Shown here one piece after another: positions 37,629 to 47,201 of a stretch of 64,000 nucleotides of DNA (positions are counted from its first letter, which is position 1; each line of letters starts with the position of its first letter). The translations under genes and the position numbers were made by a program. The notes below the pieces were generated by a model, which worked only from the letters and a program-made list of their open reading frames with translations, ran no database searches and had not been told where the DNA came from. Source of the stretch: Ostreococcus lucimarinus CCE9901 (lineage: Eukaryota > Chlorophyta > Mamiellophyceae > Mamiellales > Bathycoccaceae); contig NC_009359.1 of NCBI RefSeq assembly GCF_000092065.1, positions 434,001 through 498,000 of the forward strand. Direction: 5' to 3'.

Positions 37629-39956
37629 ATGCAGCGCTTGATCGATCTCTCGCTCGGTGGGTTCGTGCGCGCGATCGCGCTCGCGATCGCCGTCTACGCC
37701 GCCGTCGACATTCGTCTGTACGCGGTTCGAGATTACGGAAGGATCATCCACGAGTTCGACCCGTGGTTTAATTATCGCGCCACGGTGTACTTGGCGGACA
37801 ACGGATGGAGTAAATTCAAGACGTGGTTCGATTACATGTCGTGGTACCCGCTGGGACGGCCCGTGGGGACGACGATTTATCCCGGGATGCAGATCACGGC
37901 GGTGTTTCTCTGGCGCGTCTTCAACGCGATCGGGTTAAAGATGTCGTTGAATGACGTCTGTGTGTTCTTCCCGGCGTACTTCGCGGCGGTGGCGACGTTC
38001 TTAGTCGCGCTGTTGACGAAGGAGTGCAGTGGAAGCGGCACGGGAGCGGTGGTGGCGGCGTTGGTGATGGCGATCGTGCCGGCGCACACGATGCGATCCG
38101 TAGCGGGCGGTTACGATAACGAATCTTTGGCCGTCACGGCGATGTGCCTGACGTTTTACACGTGGTGCCGCGCTTTGAGAACCCCGAAATCTTGGTGGGT
38201 CGGTGGATTGGCTGGTTTGGCGTACACATACATGGTCGCCGCTTGGGGCGGGTACACGTTCGTGCTCAACATGGTTGGTTTGCACGCCGCCGTGCTCGTG
38301 CTGTACAAGCGTTACAGCTCTTCGCTGTATAAGGCGTACTCGTTATTCTTTGTGGTAGGTACGATCGGGGCGCTTCAGTTTCCCGTCGTCGGTACGCTTC
38401 CTTTCACGTCCGCGGAACAACTCGGACCCATGGGAGTGTTCCTCGGTTTCCAAGTGTTGGAGTTTGTCGAGCGCACGATGAAGCCGGGTATGGAGTCGCG
38501 CGAAAAGTGGCAGCGACGCATTCGGATGTACACATTGGCTTTCGCCGCCGCCATCGGCGCGATAACAGTGCTCAGCGCCACTGGTGTCTACAACATTAAC
38601 GGCTTGTCCGTGCGCGTGAAGAGCTTATTCATCAAGCACACGAAGACCGGTAATCCGCTCGTTGATAGCGTTGCCGAGCATCAGCCGGGTAACGCCGACT
38701 CGTATTACCGATTCTTACACTTCAATTATTTCATCGCCCCGATCGGGTTCTGTTTCTCTGTCGTGCACTTTATGTTTGACGGTTCCGCGGGCGCCTTGTT
38801 CTTGCCGTTATACGGCTTGGTGGCGTACTACTTCGCTAACCGCATGGTCCGTCTCATCATCTTCCTCGGCCCCGTTGCGGCGTGCTTGGTTGGTGTGTGC
38901 ATCGGATACGCCATTGAAGACGCGCTTAGCATCATGCGGAACGACGACATCGAGCAAGCTGAGACGCCGTCAGAAACCGAGACGCCAAAGTCGGCGAAGA
39001 AGAAGTCGAAACAAGCCGCGTACAAGAAGCCCGAACCCTTGAGCGTTACGGTCAAGAGAGACATGACAAAGTGGTGGATGTCGTCCACGGTTCGCCAAAT
39101 TCGCTTGATCGTCACTGTCCTTGCTTTGGTGTTCACGTCGACCAAGATTCCAGTCTTCTACAAGTACTCGCACCAAATGGCGGAGGGCATGTCTCAGCCG
39201 AGCATCATGTTCAAAGGTCAGCTCAATGATGGCAGAACTGTGATGGTCAAGGATTACGTCGAGGCTTACGACTGGTTGCGAACGCAAACCCCCGAAGACG
39301 CTCGCGTCATGGCGTGGTGGGACTACGGCTACCAAATCACTGGAATTGGTAACCGAACGTCCATCGCAGACGGTAACACGTGGAATCATGAGCACATCGC
39401 TAACCTCGCTCGCATGTTGACCTCGGACGAAGCTAAAGCGCATAAGGTCATTCGACACTTGGCCGATTACGTGCTTGTTTGGGCGGGCGGTGGAGGAGAC
39501 GACATGGCCAAGAGCCCTCACCTTTTCCGCATCGGCGCTTCCATCGGGAGCGGCCGCGCCACGGCGGTGGAGATGGAGAAGATTACGAGTACTTTTGGCG
39601 TCGATCGATCTGGTCGTCCGACGCCCAAAATGGCGTCGTCTTTGCTCTTCAAGCTCGTTTCCCCTCAAGGCTCCGTCAGTCCGGAGCACTTCCGAGAAGT
39701 GTACACGTCCAAGTATCGCAAGGTTCGCATTTACGAAGTCGTCAACGTAGACGAAGGTTCCAAGGCTTGGGTCGCTGATCCCGCCAACCGCATGTGCGAT
39801 AACGCCGACGGAACTGGATTCTGCCCGGGTGCTTACCCGCCGGCGTTGAAAAAGTTCCCGAGCATCATCAAGCCGGCGTACAAAGTTCCCGCCTGGATCA
39901 AAGCCAAGCGCGCAGCCGCCAAGTCCGCCAAATCCGCGGCAAAGGACGAGCTTTAA
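37629..39956 (+). CDS. STT3: oligosaccharyltransferase catalytic subunit STT3
   Basis: 775 residues; transfers the dolichol-linked glycan to Asn in Asn-X-Ser/Thr sequons in the ER lumen. Seen: the first lumenal-loop motif IIHEFDPWFNYRATVYLADNG with its D-x-D-like metal/substrate aspartate, SVAGGYDNESLAV (second acidic motif), about 11-13 hydrophobic helices, and the signature MAWWDYGYQITGIGNRTSIADGNTWNHEHIANL with WWDYG at 563-567. The C-terminal lumenal domain is complete. Length matches plant and animal STT3 (about 700-820). The ATG chosen starts immediately before the first transmembrane helix. A Lys-rich cytosolic loop (about 440-475) is more basic than usual. Confidence 0.97.
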   Translation: MQRLIDLSLGGFVRAIALAIAVYAAVDIRLYAVRDYGRIIHEFDPWFNYRATVYLADNGWSKFKTWFDYMSWYPLGRPVGTTIYPGMQITAVFLWRVFNAIGLKMSLNDVCVFFPAYFAAVATFLVALLTKECSGSGTGAVVAALVMAIVPAHTMRSVAGGYDNESLAVTAMCLTFYTWCRALRTPKSWWVGGLAGLAYTYMVAAWGGYTFVLNMVGLHAAVLVLYKRYSSSLYKAYSLFFVVGTIGALQFPVVGTLPFTSAEQLGPMGVFLGFQVLEFVERTMKPGMESREKWQRRIRMYTLAFAAAIGAITVLSATGVYNINGLSVRVKSLFIKHTKTGNPLVDSVAEHQPGNADSYYRFLHFNYFIAPIGFCFSVVHFMFDGSAGALFLPLYGLVAYYFANRMVRLIIFLGPVAACLVGVCIGYAIEDALSIMRNDDIEQAETPSETETPKSAKKKSKQAAYKKPEPLSVTVKRDMTKWWMSSTVRQIRLIVTVLALVFTSTKIPVFYKYSHQMAEGMSQPSIMFKGQLNDGRTVMVKDYVEAYDWLRTQTPEDARVMAWWDYGYQITGIGNRTSIADGNTWNHEHIANLARMLTSDEAKAHKVIRHLADYVLVWAGGGGDDMAKSPHLFRIGASIGSGRATAVEMEKITSTFGVDRSGRPTPKMASSLLFKLVSPQGSVSPEHFREVYTSKYRKVRIYEVVNVDEGSKAWVADPANRMCDNADGTGFCPGAYPPALKKFPSIIKPAYKVPAWIKAKRAAAKSAKSAAKDEL

Positions 39957-40194
39957 TCAATTGACACACACTTCGCAGTATTGGTGACGCGTAGTCAGAT
40001 TTAGATGAATCCGCGCCCACGCGGCGCGGTGCATTGTAGACATCAACAATTAGGCATCGCTCAACGCGGCGACCGAAAAAGCGCATCTGAGATTCCTCCA
40101 AACGACACATCAACACTCTCGCGCGCGCTTCGCACGCCGCACGCATCGCGTTCTCGTCGGATTATTCGCGAGCGCGCGTTCCGTGGTTCAGTGC

Positions 40195-40236
40195 GCGCGC
40201 GCGACGCGTACGGCGCGCGCGACGCGTACGGCGCGC
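40195..40236. repeat. 18-bp tandem repeat upstream of the EH-domain gene
   Basis: cgcgcgcgacgcgtacgg occurs twice in direct succession within the 60 bases before the ATG. It is the only internal repeat of the roughly 300-base gap 39957-40257. The gap otherwise shows no gene, and no tRNA boxes were seen in it. Confidence 0.7.
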
Positions 40237-40257
40237 GAAGCCGCGACCAATCCAAAA

Positions 40258-42387
40258 ATGCAGCAACCGCACGAGTACGACGACTGGTTCGCGCACGCGG
40301 ACGCCGATGGCGACGGCCGCGTCTCCGGCGCCGAGGCCGTGCACTTCTTCATGCGCGCTGGGCTCCCGAAGACCGATCTCGCCAAGCTCTGGGACGCGGC
40401 GGACCACGAACGGGAGGGATCGTTGGATCGACGGGCGTTTTCGTTGGCGTGCGCGCTGATAGGAGCGTTGCAGCAGTACGGAACGATCACGAGAGACGTG
40501 TTCGATCGCGCGCTTGCGGGAGATACGCGAGGATTTCCAAAGCCGAAGATGCAAGGGTTGGAGTTACCGGCGGCGCCGACGGCGACGACGAGTCAACCGC
40601 CGGTTGCCGCGGCGACTGGCGGGACGTTTGGGAACGTTGCGCCGTCGCCCACGATGGAATTTACGTCGCCGCCGAAGGACGATTTATTCGCTATATCGAG
40701 TGGGGTCGATGATTTCGCGCCGGTGGCGCCGGCGCCGATGGAGCGAGCGCCGGCGCCCGTCGCGCCGACGAGTCTCGCGTTTGACGCGCCTCCGCGCGCG
40801 ACGTCGGTAGAGCACACGGTGCAGGCGTATCAAGCGCCTGCAGTTGCCGTACCCGTGGCGCCGGAGGCGAACGTTGATTGGCCGGTGATCGGTCCGAATG
40901 ATTGGCAGCGATATCAACAGATTTTCCTTTCGAACACGAACGGGAACCCGGAGGGACGGTTGAGCGGGCAGCAAGTGGCGCCAATTTTACTCGGTATGAA
41001 CGCGCCTAAGCAAGTATTGAAAGACGTGTGGGAACTTAGTGACTCCGACAAAGATGGGTCTTTGGTTTGGACAGAATTCGTCGTGGCGGCTTACCTCACG
41101 GAACAGGCGAGGAACGGCTTGATGCCTCCCAAATCGCTTCCGCCCGGGCAATTTCCACCATTTAGCATGACGGCGGGTGAGCAACCCGCGCCAGTAGCTC
41201 CCGTCGTTCCAGAAGCCGCGCCAACATCAGTGCTACAGGTGAACGCGGTCATGACGGACGGGTTAATGACACCTAGCATCGCGCGAGAGCAGTTACAAAA
41301 CATCACCGCACCCGCGCAAGCGGCACCGCAAGTGAATGAGGCTTACACATACAGAGGGCCAATGGCAAACATCGACGCCATCCCTGAACAAGATCGTGAT
41401 TTGGCGGGAAAGGTCAAGGAAAACGCGGAGAAGAGCGATCGGCAATTGTGGGAACAAGAAATGAACGAGCGACAGAACGTTCTGAGCGCGCACGCGGCTC
41501 AAGAAGTGTTGGCAAATCTCGCATTGTTTGTTCGTAAATGCGAAGCCGGAATGACAGAAGCGTCCTACAGGGCACAAGTTGCCGAATCGCAAGTCATCGA
41601 ACTTAGGCAGAAATGTGAGGTGATGGAAGGACGTGTGACGCAGCTCGTCGAACAACTGGCCGGACCCATTGAGCGCATCGAGGCGAGCAAGAAGGAACAC
41701 GAGGAATTGAGTGCGCGATACCAGCAACTCGAAGAGCGTCACGCCGAGTTGTCGCAGAACGCGTCGCAGCAAAATCATTCGCAGATGATGCAAGATAACG
41801 TGAGTCTGCGTGCGAAAGTCGAGGCGAAATCCACGCAAATAGTGATGGAGGAGACGCGCGCGAGTCAAGCCGCGACAACGTCGTTGAGCGCTCAGATGCG
41901 AGAAACGCAGCTCACAGCGACGCAACCGCCTGCGACAGCGGCGTTGATGGATTTCGGCGGCGTTTCGGCGGCGTCCACAAATATATCACCGGCCTCAGCC
42001 AATGCGAAGAGCACTTTCGAAGAGTGGGACAATTGGGGCACGACGGCGCGCGAAGAGGCGTCGACTCAAACGCGAGCGTCGTCGATGCCCGCGCAGCGGC
42101 ACCGAAAAGTCCCATCCGAAATCCCCGCCGTCACCGCCGCGCTCATCGAAGGCGACGGCGGCTTTTTCGATAGCATCGACTCCGACCCGTTCGGCCAATC
42201 GAACGAGTCGACGTCGCCCGCTCCCGCCATTCCTCCGTCGTCCTTCGGCGACGACCCCTTCGGCGCGCCGCCGCCGACGCCGCCCGGCGACTACGACGAC
42301 CCTTTCGGCGCGCCACCATCCCCCGGCCCGACGCCGCCGCAGAGCGCGCGCGCATCTTTCATAGACATCGATCCATTCGCGATGTGA
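40258..42387 (+). CDS. EH-domain endocytic adaptor (Eps15/Pan1-like)
   Basis: 709 residues. There are two EH domains: residues 1-~90 (DWFAHADADGDGRVSGAEAVHFFMRAGLPKTDLAKLWDAAD) and ~205-300 (DWQRYQQIFLS...GRLSGQQVAPILLGMNAPKQVLKDVWELSDSDKDGSLVWTEFVVAAYL). Each has a calcium-loop-like segment. A Pro/Ala-rich spacer, a helical MANIDAIPEQDRDL region and a long coiled coil (about 430-560) follow. The C-terminal tail holds four DPF motifs (SDPFGQ, DDPFGAPP twice, IDPFAM), which bind AP-2 appendage domains. EH domains bind NPF-containing partners. In plants the equivalent AtEH/Pan1 proteins belong to the TPLATE endocytic complex. An upstream in-frame non-ATG extension was ignored. Confidence 0.9.
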   Translation: MQQPHEYDDWFAHADADGDGRVSGAEAVHFFMRAGLPKTDLAKLWDAADHEREGSLDRRAFSLACALIGALQQYGTITRDVFDRALAGDTRGFPKPKMQGLELPAAPTATTSQPPVAAATGGTFGNVAPSPTMEFTSPPKDDLFAISSGVDDFAPVAPAPMERAPAPVAPTSLAFDAPPRATSVEHTVQAYQAPAVAVPVAPEANVDWPVIGPNDWQRYQQIFLSNTNGNPEGRLSGQQVAPILLGMNAPKQVLKDVWELSDSDKDGSLVWTEFVVAAYLTEQARNGLMPPKSLPPGQFPPFSMTAGEQPAPVAPVVPEAAPTSVLQVNAVMTDGLMTPSIAREQLQNITAPAQAAPQVNEAYTYRGPMANIDAIPEQDRDLAGKVKENAEKSDRQLWEQEMNERQNVLSAHAAQEVLANLALFVRKCEAGMTEASYRAQVAESQVIELRQKCEVMEGRVTQLVEQLAGPIERIEASKKEHEELSARYQQLEERHAELSQNASQQNHSQMMQDNVSLRAKVEAKSTQIVMEETRASQAATTSLSAQMRETQLTATQPPATAALMDFGGVSAASTNISPASANAKSTFEEWDNWGTTAREEASTQTRASSMPAQRHRKVPSEIPAVTAALIEGDGGFFDSIDSDPFGQSNESTSPAPAIPPSSFGDDPFGAPPPTPPGDYDDPFGAPPSPGPTPPQSARASFIDIDPFAM

Positions 42388-42503
42388 GTGCTCGCCCTAG
42401 CTCGGCGCGAGCGACGCGCTTGTAAAACCCTCGGCGCCTCGCCTCGCCTCGCCGCCGCGCAATCTCGCACCCCCCCCGCCCCCACACCTCGACGCGCGTC
42501 GCC

Positions 42504-45500
42504 ATGCTGAAGAAACTCGGCAGTCGCAAAGATCGCGTCGTCACGTTCGTCGTCACCGTGCGCACGCTCGAACCGTGGCCCACGCGCGCGTCGGGCCGTC
42601 CCGGACAGTTCGCCATCGGTTGGCAGCGCGGCGCGAATAAACGCGGAACGACGCCCGTGCGCGCGGGCGAACGCTCCGATGACGGCGCGCGCGCGACGTA
42701 CGCGTTCGATCACACGTTTGAGGTCGAGGCGACGGTGCGCAGGGCGGGAAAGACGGGACACAAGGAGAAAACACTGACGCTGTACGTGTTGGCGCTGCCC
42801 GAAGACGCGACGCGCGGACGCGAGGTGACGGCGGCGAAGGTCGGGGCGTGCGACGTCGATCTGGCGAAATACGTCGATCGCACGGAGGATGAGACGATAA
42901 TGATCGACGTGGAGTGCGGCGAAGGGGTGCGACGGGCGGTGGGGACGCCGAAGCTTTCGATTTCCGTGCGCGCGAAGGAGGGCGGCGCGAACGCGGAGGG
43001 ACGCGAGGGCGAGGCGAACGCGGCGAACGCGTCGCCGTTGAAATCACCGACGGCGAGCGAACGCGGGGGCGAGTACCAGTGGGCGTCTTCGAGGTTTCAG
43101 TCGGAGCAGGCGAGCTCTTCGCAGGCGGATCAAGTGGAGGCGTTGACGAGCATGGCGAGCATGTTCAAAAAGCGCGCCGCGCCCGTCGAGGAAACCTCGG
43201 TCGTCGACGACGTCGTCGACGAGGGTTCCGAAGCCACGGCCAATGACGAAGCCGACGTTGAAGCGAATACGGCTCGAGCGGAACTAATCGTCGCGCGGGC
43301 GGCGACGCCGAAATCGGACGAATTTTCGTCGACGCCCGACGGCACTCCCGCGTTGGAGCAAGAAGATCCAGAGTTGACGCGAGCGCGCGACGAATTGTTT
43401 GGTGCGCCACCAAAAGATGCCGCGACGTCACCACGCGGTGACGTCGACTCCGATGGTTTCTTGCTCGATTCGGATCTGGACACCGAGGGCGAAGCGGACG
43501 AAGAGACCCCAGCGGAGTTCACTCGTCCAGTCGAAGAGTCGCCGGCGCGAGACGACTCTGAAAACGCCGCGGAGCAAGCGAGATTGGCCGAAGAAGAGGC
43601 GAGAATACGCGCTGAAGAAGACGCTGCTGTAGCTCGCATCGAAGCCGAACGCAAGGCATTTGAAGAAGAGGAGCGCCAGCTCGAAGAGCAAGCGCGACTC
43701 GAAGCTCAGCGAGCAGAGGAAGAAAGAGTTCGCGTCGACGAGGAAGCGAGGTACGCACGCATGGAAGCCGAACGCGCGCAAGCGGAAGAAGAAGCTCGAA
43801 GGTTGGCGGAAGAGGACGCGCTCTTCGCTGAAAATGCCGAGTATCAAAGACGCGCAGAGGAAGAGCAGCGCCTGCGCGCAGAGGAAGAGCAGCGCCTGCG
43901 CGCAGAGGAAGAGCAGCGCCTGCGCGCAGAGGAAGAGCAGCGCCTGCGCGCAGAGGAAGAGCAGCGCCTGCGCGCAGAGGAAGAGCAGCGCCTGCGCGCA
44001 GAGGAAGAGCGACGATGGGCTATGGAAGCCGAGGCTGAGCGCGCGCGCATCGAAGAAATTGAAAAGGCCCGAGCTCATGAAGCCGAAGCTGCGCGTAGAG
44101 CCGTGGAAGATGAAGACGTGGCGGCGGCGCAAATCGCTTCGATTGCACAGCAAGAACGTCAACAGCTGGCAGAAGAGGAAGCGATTAGAGCCGCTCAGGA
44201 AGAAGAGGAGCGACAGCGATTAGAAGATGAAAATCTTCGCACATCTGAACACGAGGCTCGATTGCAAGAGGAACGAGAACTTCAAGCCGAAGAGAACGCG
44301 AAGGCGGCTGCACGCGGCGACATTGATGTGTACGCTAAAGCAGTCATCACCGAGGGCGCGTCATCTGTCTTATTTTCGGACTCTGCTGACGACGTGACTG
44401 CGTTTGGTACACCGTCATCGCACAGCGACGACGCGTTCTACACTCCAGCCACTCGCGGGACGCGTTTCGCGGATTCGGTGCTTAAATCATCTCGCAATCG
44501 CGATTTGGAACACGAGATCGTGAGTATGTCCATTTGTGATATTCTCATTCACAGCACTGCGGAGGATTCGAGCTTCACTACCGCTCTTGGTCTTCAAGAA
44601 CGAATTGCGAGCGTGCGCGCCACGCTCGGAGAGCGCGAGTCTCAACTCGAGTTCAACAGAATCACGGACGCTTTCGGTGTCGCGATTAAAGGGGCGATGC
44701 ATAATCCAGCACGACTCGTGTTCTTATGTGCTCAGCTTATCGCGCTGCGAATTTGCGTGGCCACGATGGATGACTTGGACACGCGCGACGTGATCGAACT
44801 CGAAGTCTTGGCTCGAAACGCCGCGTTTGAGTCGCTCTGGAAGCACACTTGCAGTGCATTAGTAAACCCTGGCGAAGTGACGGAAACGCTCGCACACTTC
44901 ATGAAATCCTTCTGTGGGCCTTCGCCGAATGGAGATGGTGAGAAGATAGGTCGCGCCTGGTCTGCAATGTTTCAGCTCGCCAAGACGCGACTCGACATCA
45001 TCGGTGGCGACGCCGACGACGCCGGCTGCTCTTCGCAACTACTATTGACGCAGCTCCGACAAGGCATCTTGAAGGAGATTATTCTTGCACTTGACAAGTC
45101 TGTATTAGATGCATTGATTCATCCGTCTGGCGATGCCCTGGCAAACCCGATGATACCCGGTGGCGGCGCGTTGACGTTTTCAGCGGGTGCCGAATTGAAG
45201 CGAGCAATTTCTGTACTCGCCAGCGTCGCCAAAGATCTCAACGTTGGCACGAGTACTGAATCGATCATCCCGAAACTCAGAGCCGTCGCAGATGTGTGCA
45301 TGATTCCGAAGGACGCATTGATTGACGTCAAGCTTCGCACGGATATCGTGTGCGGCAAACTCACGGACGAGGAACTTGCCAGCGTCGTCTCGCGATTCCG
45401 CCCTGACGATTTCGCGCCCCAACCCGTGGACCCGGACGTCATCTCCGCCGTCGTCGACGCGGCGACGAATGGAAAGGGTGACACGCCCCCCGCGATCGGA

Positions 45501-45650
45501 CCTTACACCCCAATGAGCACGGAAGGCGCGCCGTGGATCGCCAACTTGGCCCGAGCGCTCGCCGCTTTCGACGGCGTTTTGCAGTCGCGAGCGCCCGGTC
45601 CCAGCGCGCACGCCACGCGTTGGTCCCTAGTCGCCGACGCTCTGCCTTAA
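42504..45650 (+). CDS. NT-C2 domain / coiled-coil / DIL-like protein
   Basis: 1048 residues. The N terminus is an NT-C2 (EEIG1/EHBP1-type) membrane-binding domain: KKLGSRKDRVVTFVVTVRTLE, then TYAFDHTFEVEATVRR, then TLTLYVLALPEDATRG and a KLSISVRAKEG strand (about 1-165). An acidic low-complexity region and a long Glu/Arg/Ala coiled coil follow (about 350-600). The coiled coil includes a tandem RAEEEQRL repeat. The C-terminal ~380 residues form a helical domain (ERIASVRATLGERESQLEFNRITDAFG, LRQGILKEIILALDKSVLDALI, LRAVADVCMIPKDALID, ELASVVSRFRPDDFAPQPV). Its pattern resembles the dilute (DIL) cargo-binding domain of myosin V and its plant NT-C2 relatives. A role in linking vesicles or organelles to the cytoskeleton is inferred. 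Confidence 0.78.
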   Translation: MLKKLGSRKDRVVTFVVTVRTLEPWPTRASGRPGQFAIGWQRGANKRGTTPVRAGERSDDGARATYAFDHTFEVEATVRRAGKTGHKEKTLTLYVLALPEDATRGREVTAAKVGACDVDLAKYVDRTEDETIMIDVECGEGVRRAVGTPKLSISVRAKEGGANAEGREGEANAANASPLKSPTASERGGEYQWASSRFQSEQASSSQADQVEALTSMASMFKKRAAPVEETSVVDDVVDEGSEATANDEADVEANTARAELIVARAATPKSDEFSSTPDGTPALEQEDPELTRARDELFGAPPKDAATSPRGDVDSDGFLLDSDLDTEGEADEETPAEFTRPVEESPARDDSENAAEQARLAEEEARIRAEEDAAVARIEAERKAFEEEERQLEEQARLEAQRAEEERVRVDEEARYARMEAERAQAEEEARRLAEEDALFAENAEYQRRAEEEQRLRAEEEQRLRAEEEQRLRAEEEQRLRAEEEQRLRAEEEQRLRAEEERRWAMEAEAERARIEEIEKARAHEAEAARRAVEDEDVAAAQIASIAQQERQQLAEEEAIRAAQEEEERQRLEDENLRTSEHEARLQEERELQAEENAKAAARGDIDVYAKAVITEGASSVLFSDSADDVTAFGTPSSHSDDAFYTPATRGTRFADSVLKSSRNRDLEHEIVSMSICDILIHSTAEDSSFTTALGLQERIASVRATLGERESQLEFNRITDAFGVAIKGAMHNPARLVFLCAQLIALRICVATMDDLDTRDVIELEVLARNAAFESLWKHTCSALVNPGEVTETLAHFMKSFCGPSPNGDGEKIGRAWSAMFQLAKTRLDIIGGDADDAGCSSQLLLTQLRQGILKEIILALDKSVLDALIHPSGDALANPMIPGGGALTFSAGAELKRAISVLASVAKDLNVGTSTESIIPKLRAVADVCMIPKDALIDVKLRTDIVCGKLTDEELASVVSRFRPDDFAPQPVDPDVISAVVDAATNGKGDTPPAIGPYTPMSTEGAPWIANLARALAAFDGVLQSRAPGPSAHATRWSLVADALP
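43851..44010 (+). repeat. 24-bp coding tandem repeat (RAEEEQRL)
   Basis: Six perfect copies plus a partial seventh of a 24-base unit, without a single substitution between the complete copies. Each adds one octapeptide RAEEEQRL to the coiled coil. Perfect identity means recent expansion. Confidence 0.9.
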
Positions 45651-45828
45651 GAAAAGCGATGAAGCGTTGAACAAAGGCGCGTCATTCACCATAGCGACGC
45701 GTTATTCTTGCAATTCCACAGCACCATCGTACCATCGTCGGCGCCGTCCCGTCCGGGCCGCCGCCCCTGCCCGCCCGTCTCGGCCCTCTACGCGGCACAC
45801 CGCGGCGCGGCCGTTCCTAGCGCCCATC

Positions 45829-46977
45829 ATGAACGCCTACCCGAAGAAAAAATGGGAGCCAGAGCTCAAGCTGAAATCCGCCAAGGTCTCGCGCACGGGT
45901 GACTTCACGAACGACCAAAACTTGAAGATTCGGTGGTACTCGTGGGAAGTACCGAAACCCAAAGCTATAATCGTATTCGCGCACGGCCTGGGCGTGTACG
46001 GCTCGTTCGAGATGCTGGCGAGCATCCCGCCCGGCACTCCGCGCGTGCACTACGCGTCGTCTTGGCCCGAGCGCATGAATAAGTCGGACGTGAGCTTGTT
46101 TTGCATCGATCACCAGGGCCACGGGCGAAGCGACAGCGCGTCGCCCGGAAAGCGATGCTATTTCCATCGCTTGGATGATTTAGTGCGCGATTTCGCGCGG
46201 TTTTGTACTTTAATACGTGGAGATGTCCCCGGAGTTCCGCTGTTCGTGGTCGGCACCAGTCTCGGTGGGTTCGTGGCGACGAAGACGGCGATGGAGTTTC
46301 CAGACGTCGCCAACGGGTTGGTCACGTTGGCGCCGATGTTGAGCTTGGATCAGTTGTGCAAGCGGCCGCTGAATCGCGTGCTGTTGCCTTTCACGACGTT
46401 GTTGTCGATGTTTATTCCAACCGTGCCTCTGGCGAAGACGGTGCGGAACACAAAGTTTCCTCTGACGCAACAAGAGGTCGAACAAGACGCGAACACGTGG
46501 CCGAGCGGGGTGAACAACACGCGCGTGCGCGTCGCCGCCGAGGCGTACCTGAGCACGCTTAAACTGAAAAAGGCTGGGGAATTAGAAAAGATCACCATGC
46601 CAGTGATTTCATTTCACGGCAAGGACGACCCAATGACCGATCCGAGCTCGAGCACGATGCTCATCGAGCGCGCGAACACAGCGGACAAGCACCTCGAGTG
46701 GGTCGACGACGTCTTTCACGACCTCTGCCACGAAAAGCCCACGTCCGATCACATCTGCGAAGACATCATCGCCTGGTGTATCGCCCGCGTCAACGGTCCA
46801 GTACCCAAAAAATCCGGCGACAAGCGATCGCGAGAGACCACTTACAGGGAAAACGGCGTGAGCGACCGCGACGCCGCTCGAGGCGCGACGACCAAGCGCG
46901 TCCGCGCCGCCGCGACGAAGACATCGACTCGCAAAGCGCCCGGCCGCCGGCCGCGTCCGCGTCGCGAGTCGCGTTGA
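45829..46977 (+). CDS. monoglyceride lipase-like alpha/beta hydrolase
   Basis: 382 residues. An alpha/beta hydrolase of the serine aminopeptidase S33/monoacylglycerol lipase group. The oxyanion region is VFAHGLGVYG, DHQGHGRSDS is the typical strand-4 motif, and the nucleophile Ser144 lies in VVGTSLGGFVA. The acid is in FHGKDDPMTD and the His in DVFHDLCHE. It probably hydrolyses monoacylglycerol or lysophospholipid esters. The C-terminal ~60 residues are an extra basic tail rich in Arg and Ala that is not part of the fold. The frame is open upstream to about 45667, but the ATG at 45829 lies just before the conserved core, so the longer form is less likely. Confidence 0.87.
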   Translation: MNAYPKKKWEPELKLKSAKVSRTGDFTNDQNLKIRWYSWEVPKPKAIIVFAHGLGVYGSFEMLASIPPGTPRVHYASSWPERMNKSDVSLFCIDHQGHGRSDSASPGKRCYFHRLDDLVRDFARFCTLIRGDVPGVPLFVVGTSLGGFVATKTAMEFPDVANGLVTLAPMLSLDQLCKRPLNRVLLPFTTLLSMFIPTVPLAKTVRNTKFPLTQQEVEQDANTWPSGVNNTRVRVAAEAYLSTLKLKKAGELEKITMPVISFHGKDDPMTDPSSSTMLIERANTADKHLEWVDDVFHDLCHEKPTSDHICEDIIAWCIARVNGPVPKKSGDKRSRETTYRENGVSDRDAARGATTKRVRAAATKTSTRKAPGRRPRPRRESR

Positions 46978-47201
46978 GTCCATTCATCTCGCGCGCCGCG
47001 TCTTTTCGCGCGCGTCGTAGCATTCTTTCTCGTCATTCATAACATCTTGTATTCTCTCCGTCTCGCCCAGTCACCCGCCCAGATGCGCCTCGCTCGCAAC
47101 ACCAAGAATAACAACAATCGCGCAGGGCCAGATCGTCACCCCGAGCCGCGCCGACGCGTCGATCGCGCGCCGCGACGACCGTGAAGACGCCAACGAGCGT
47201 C

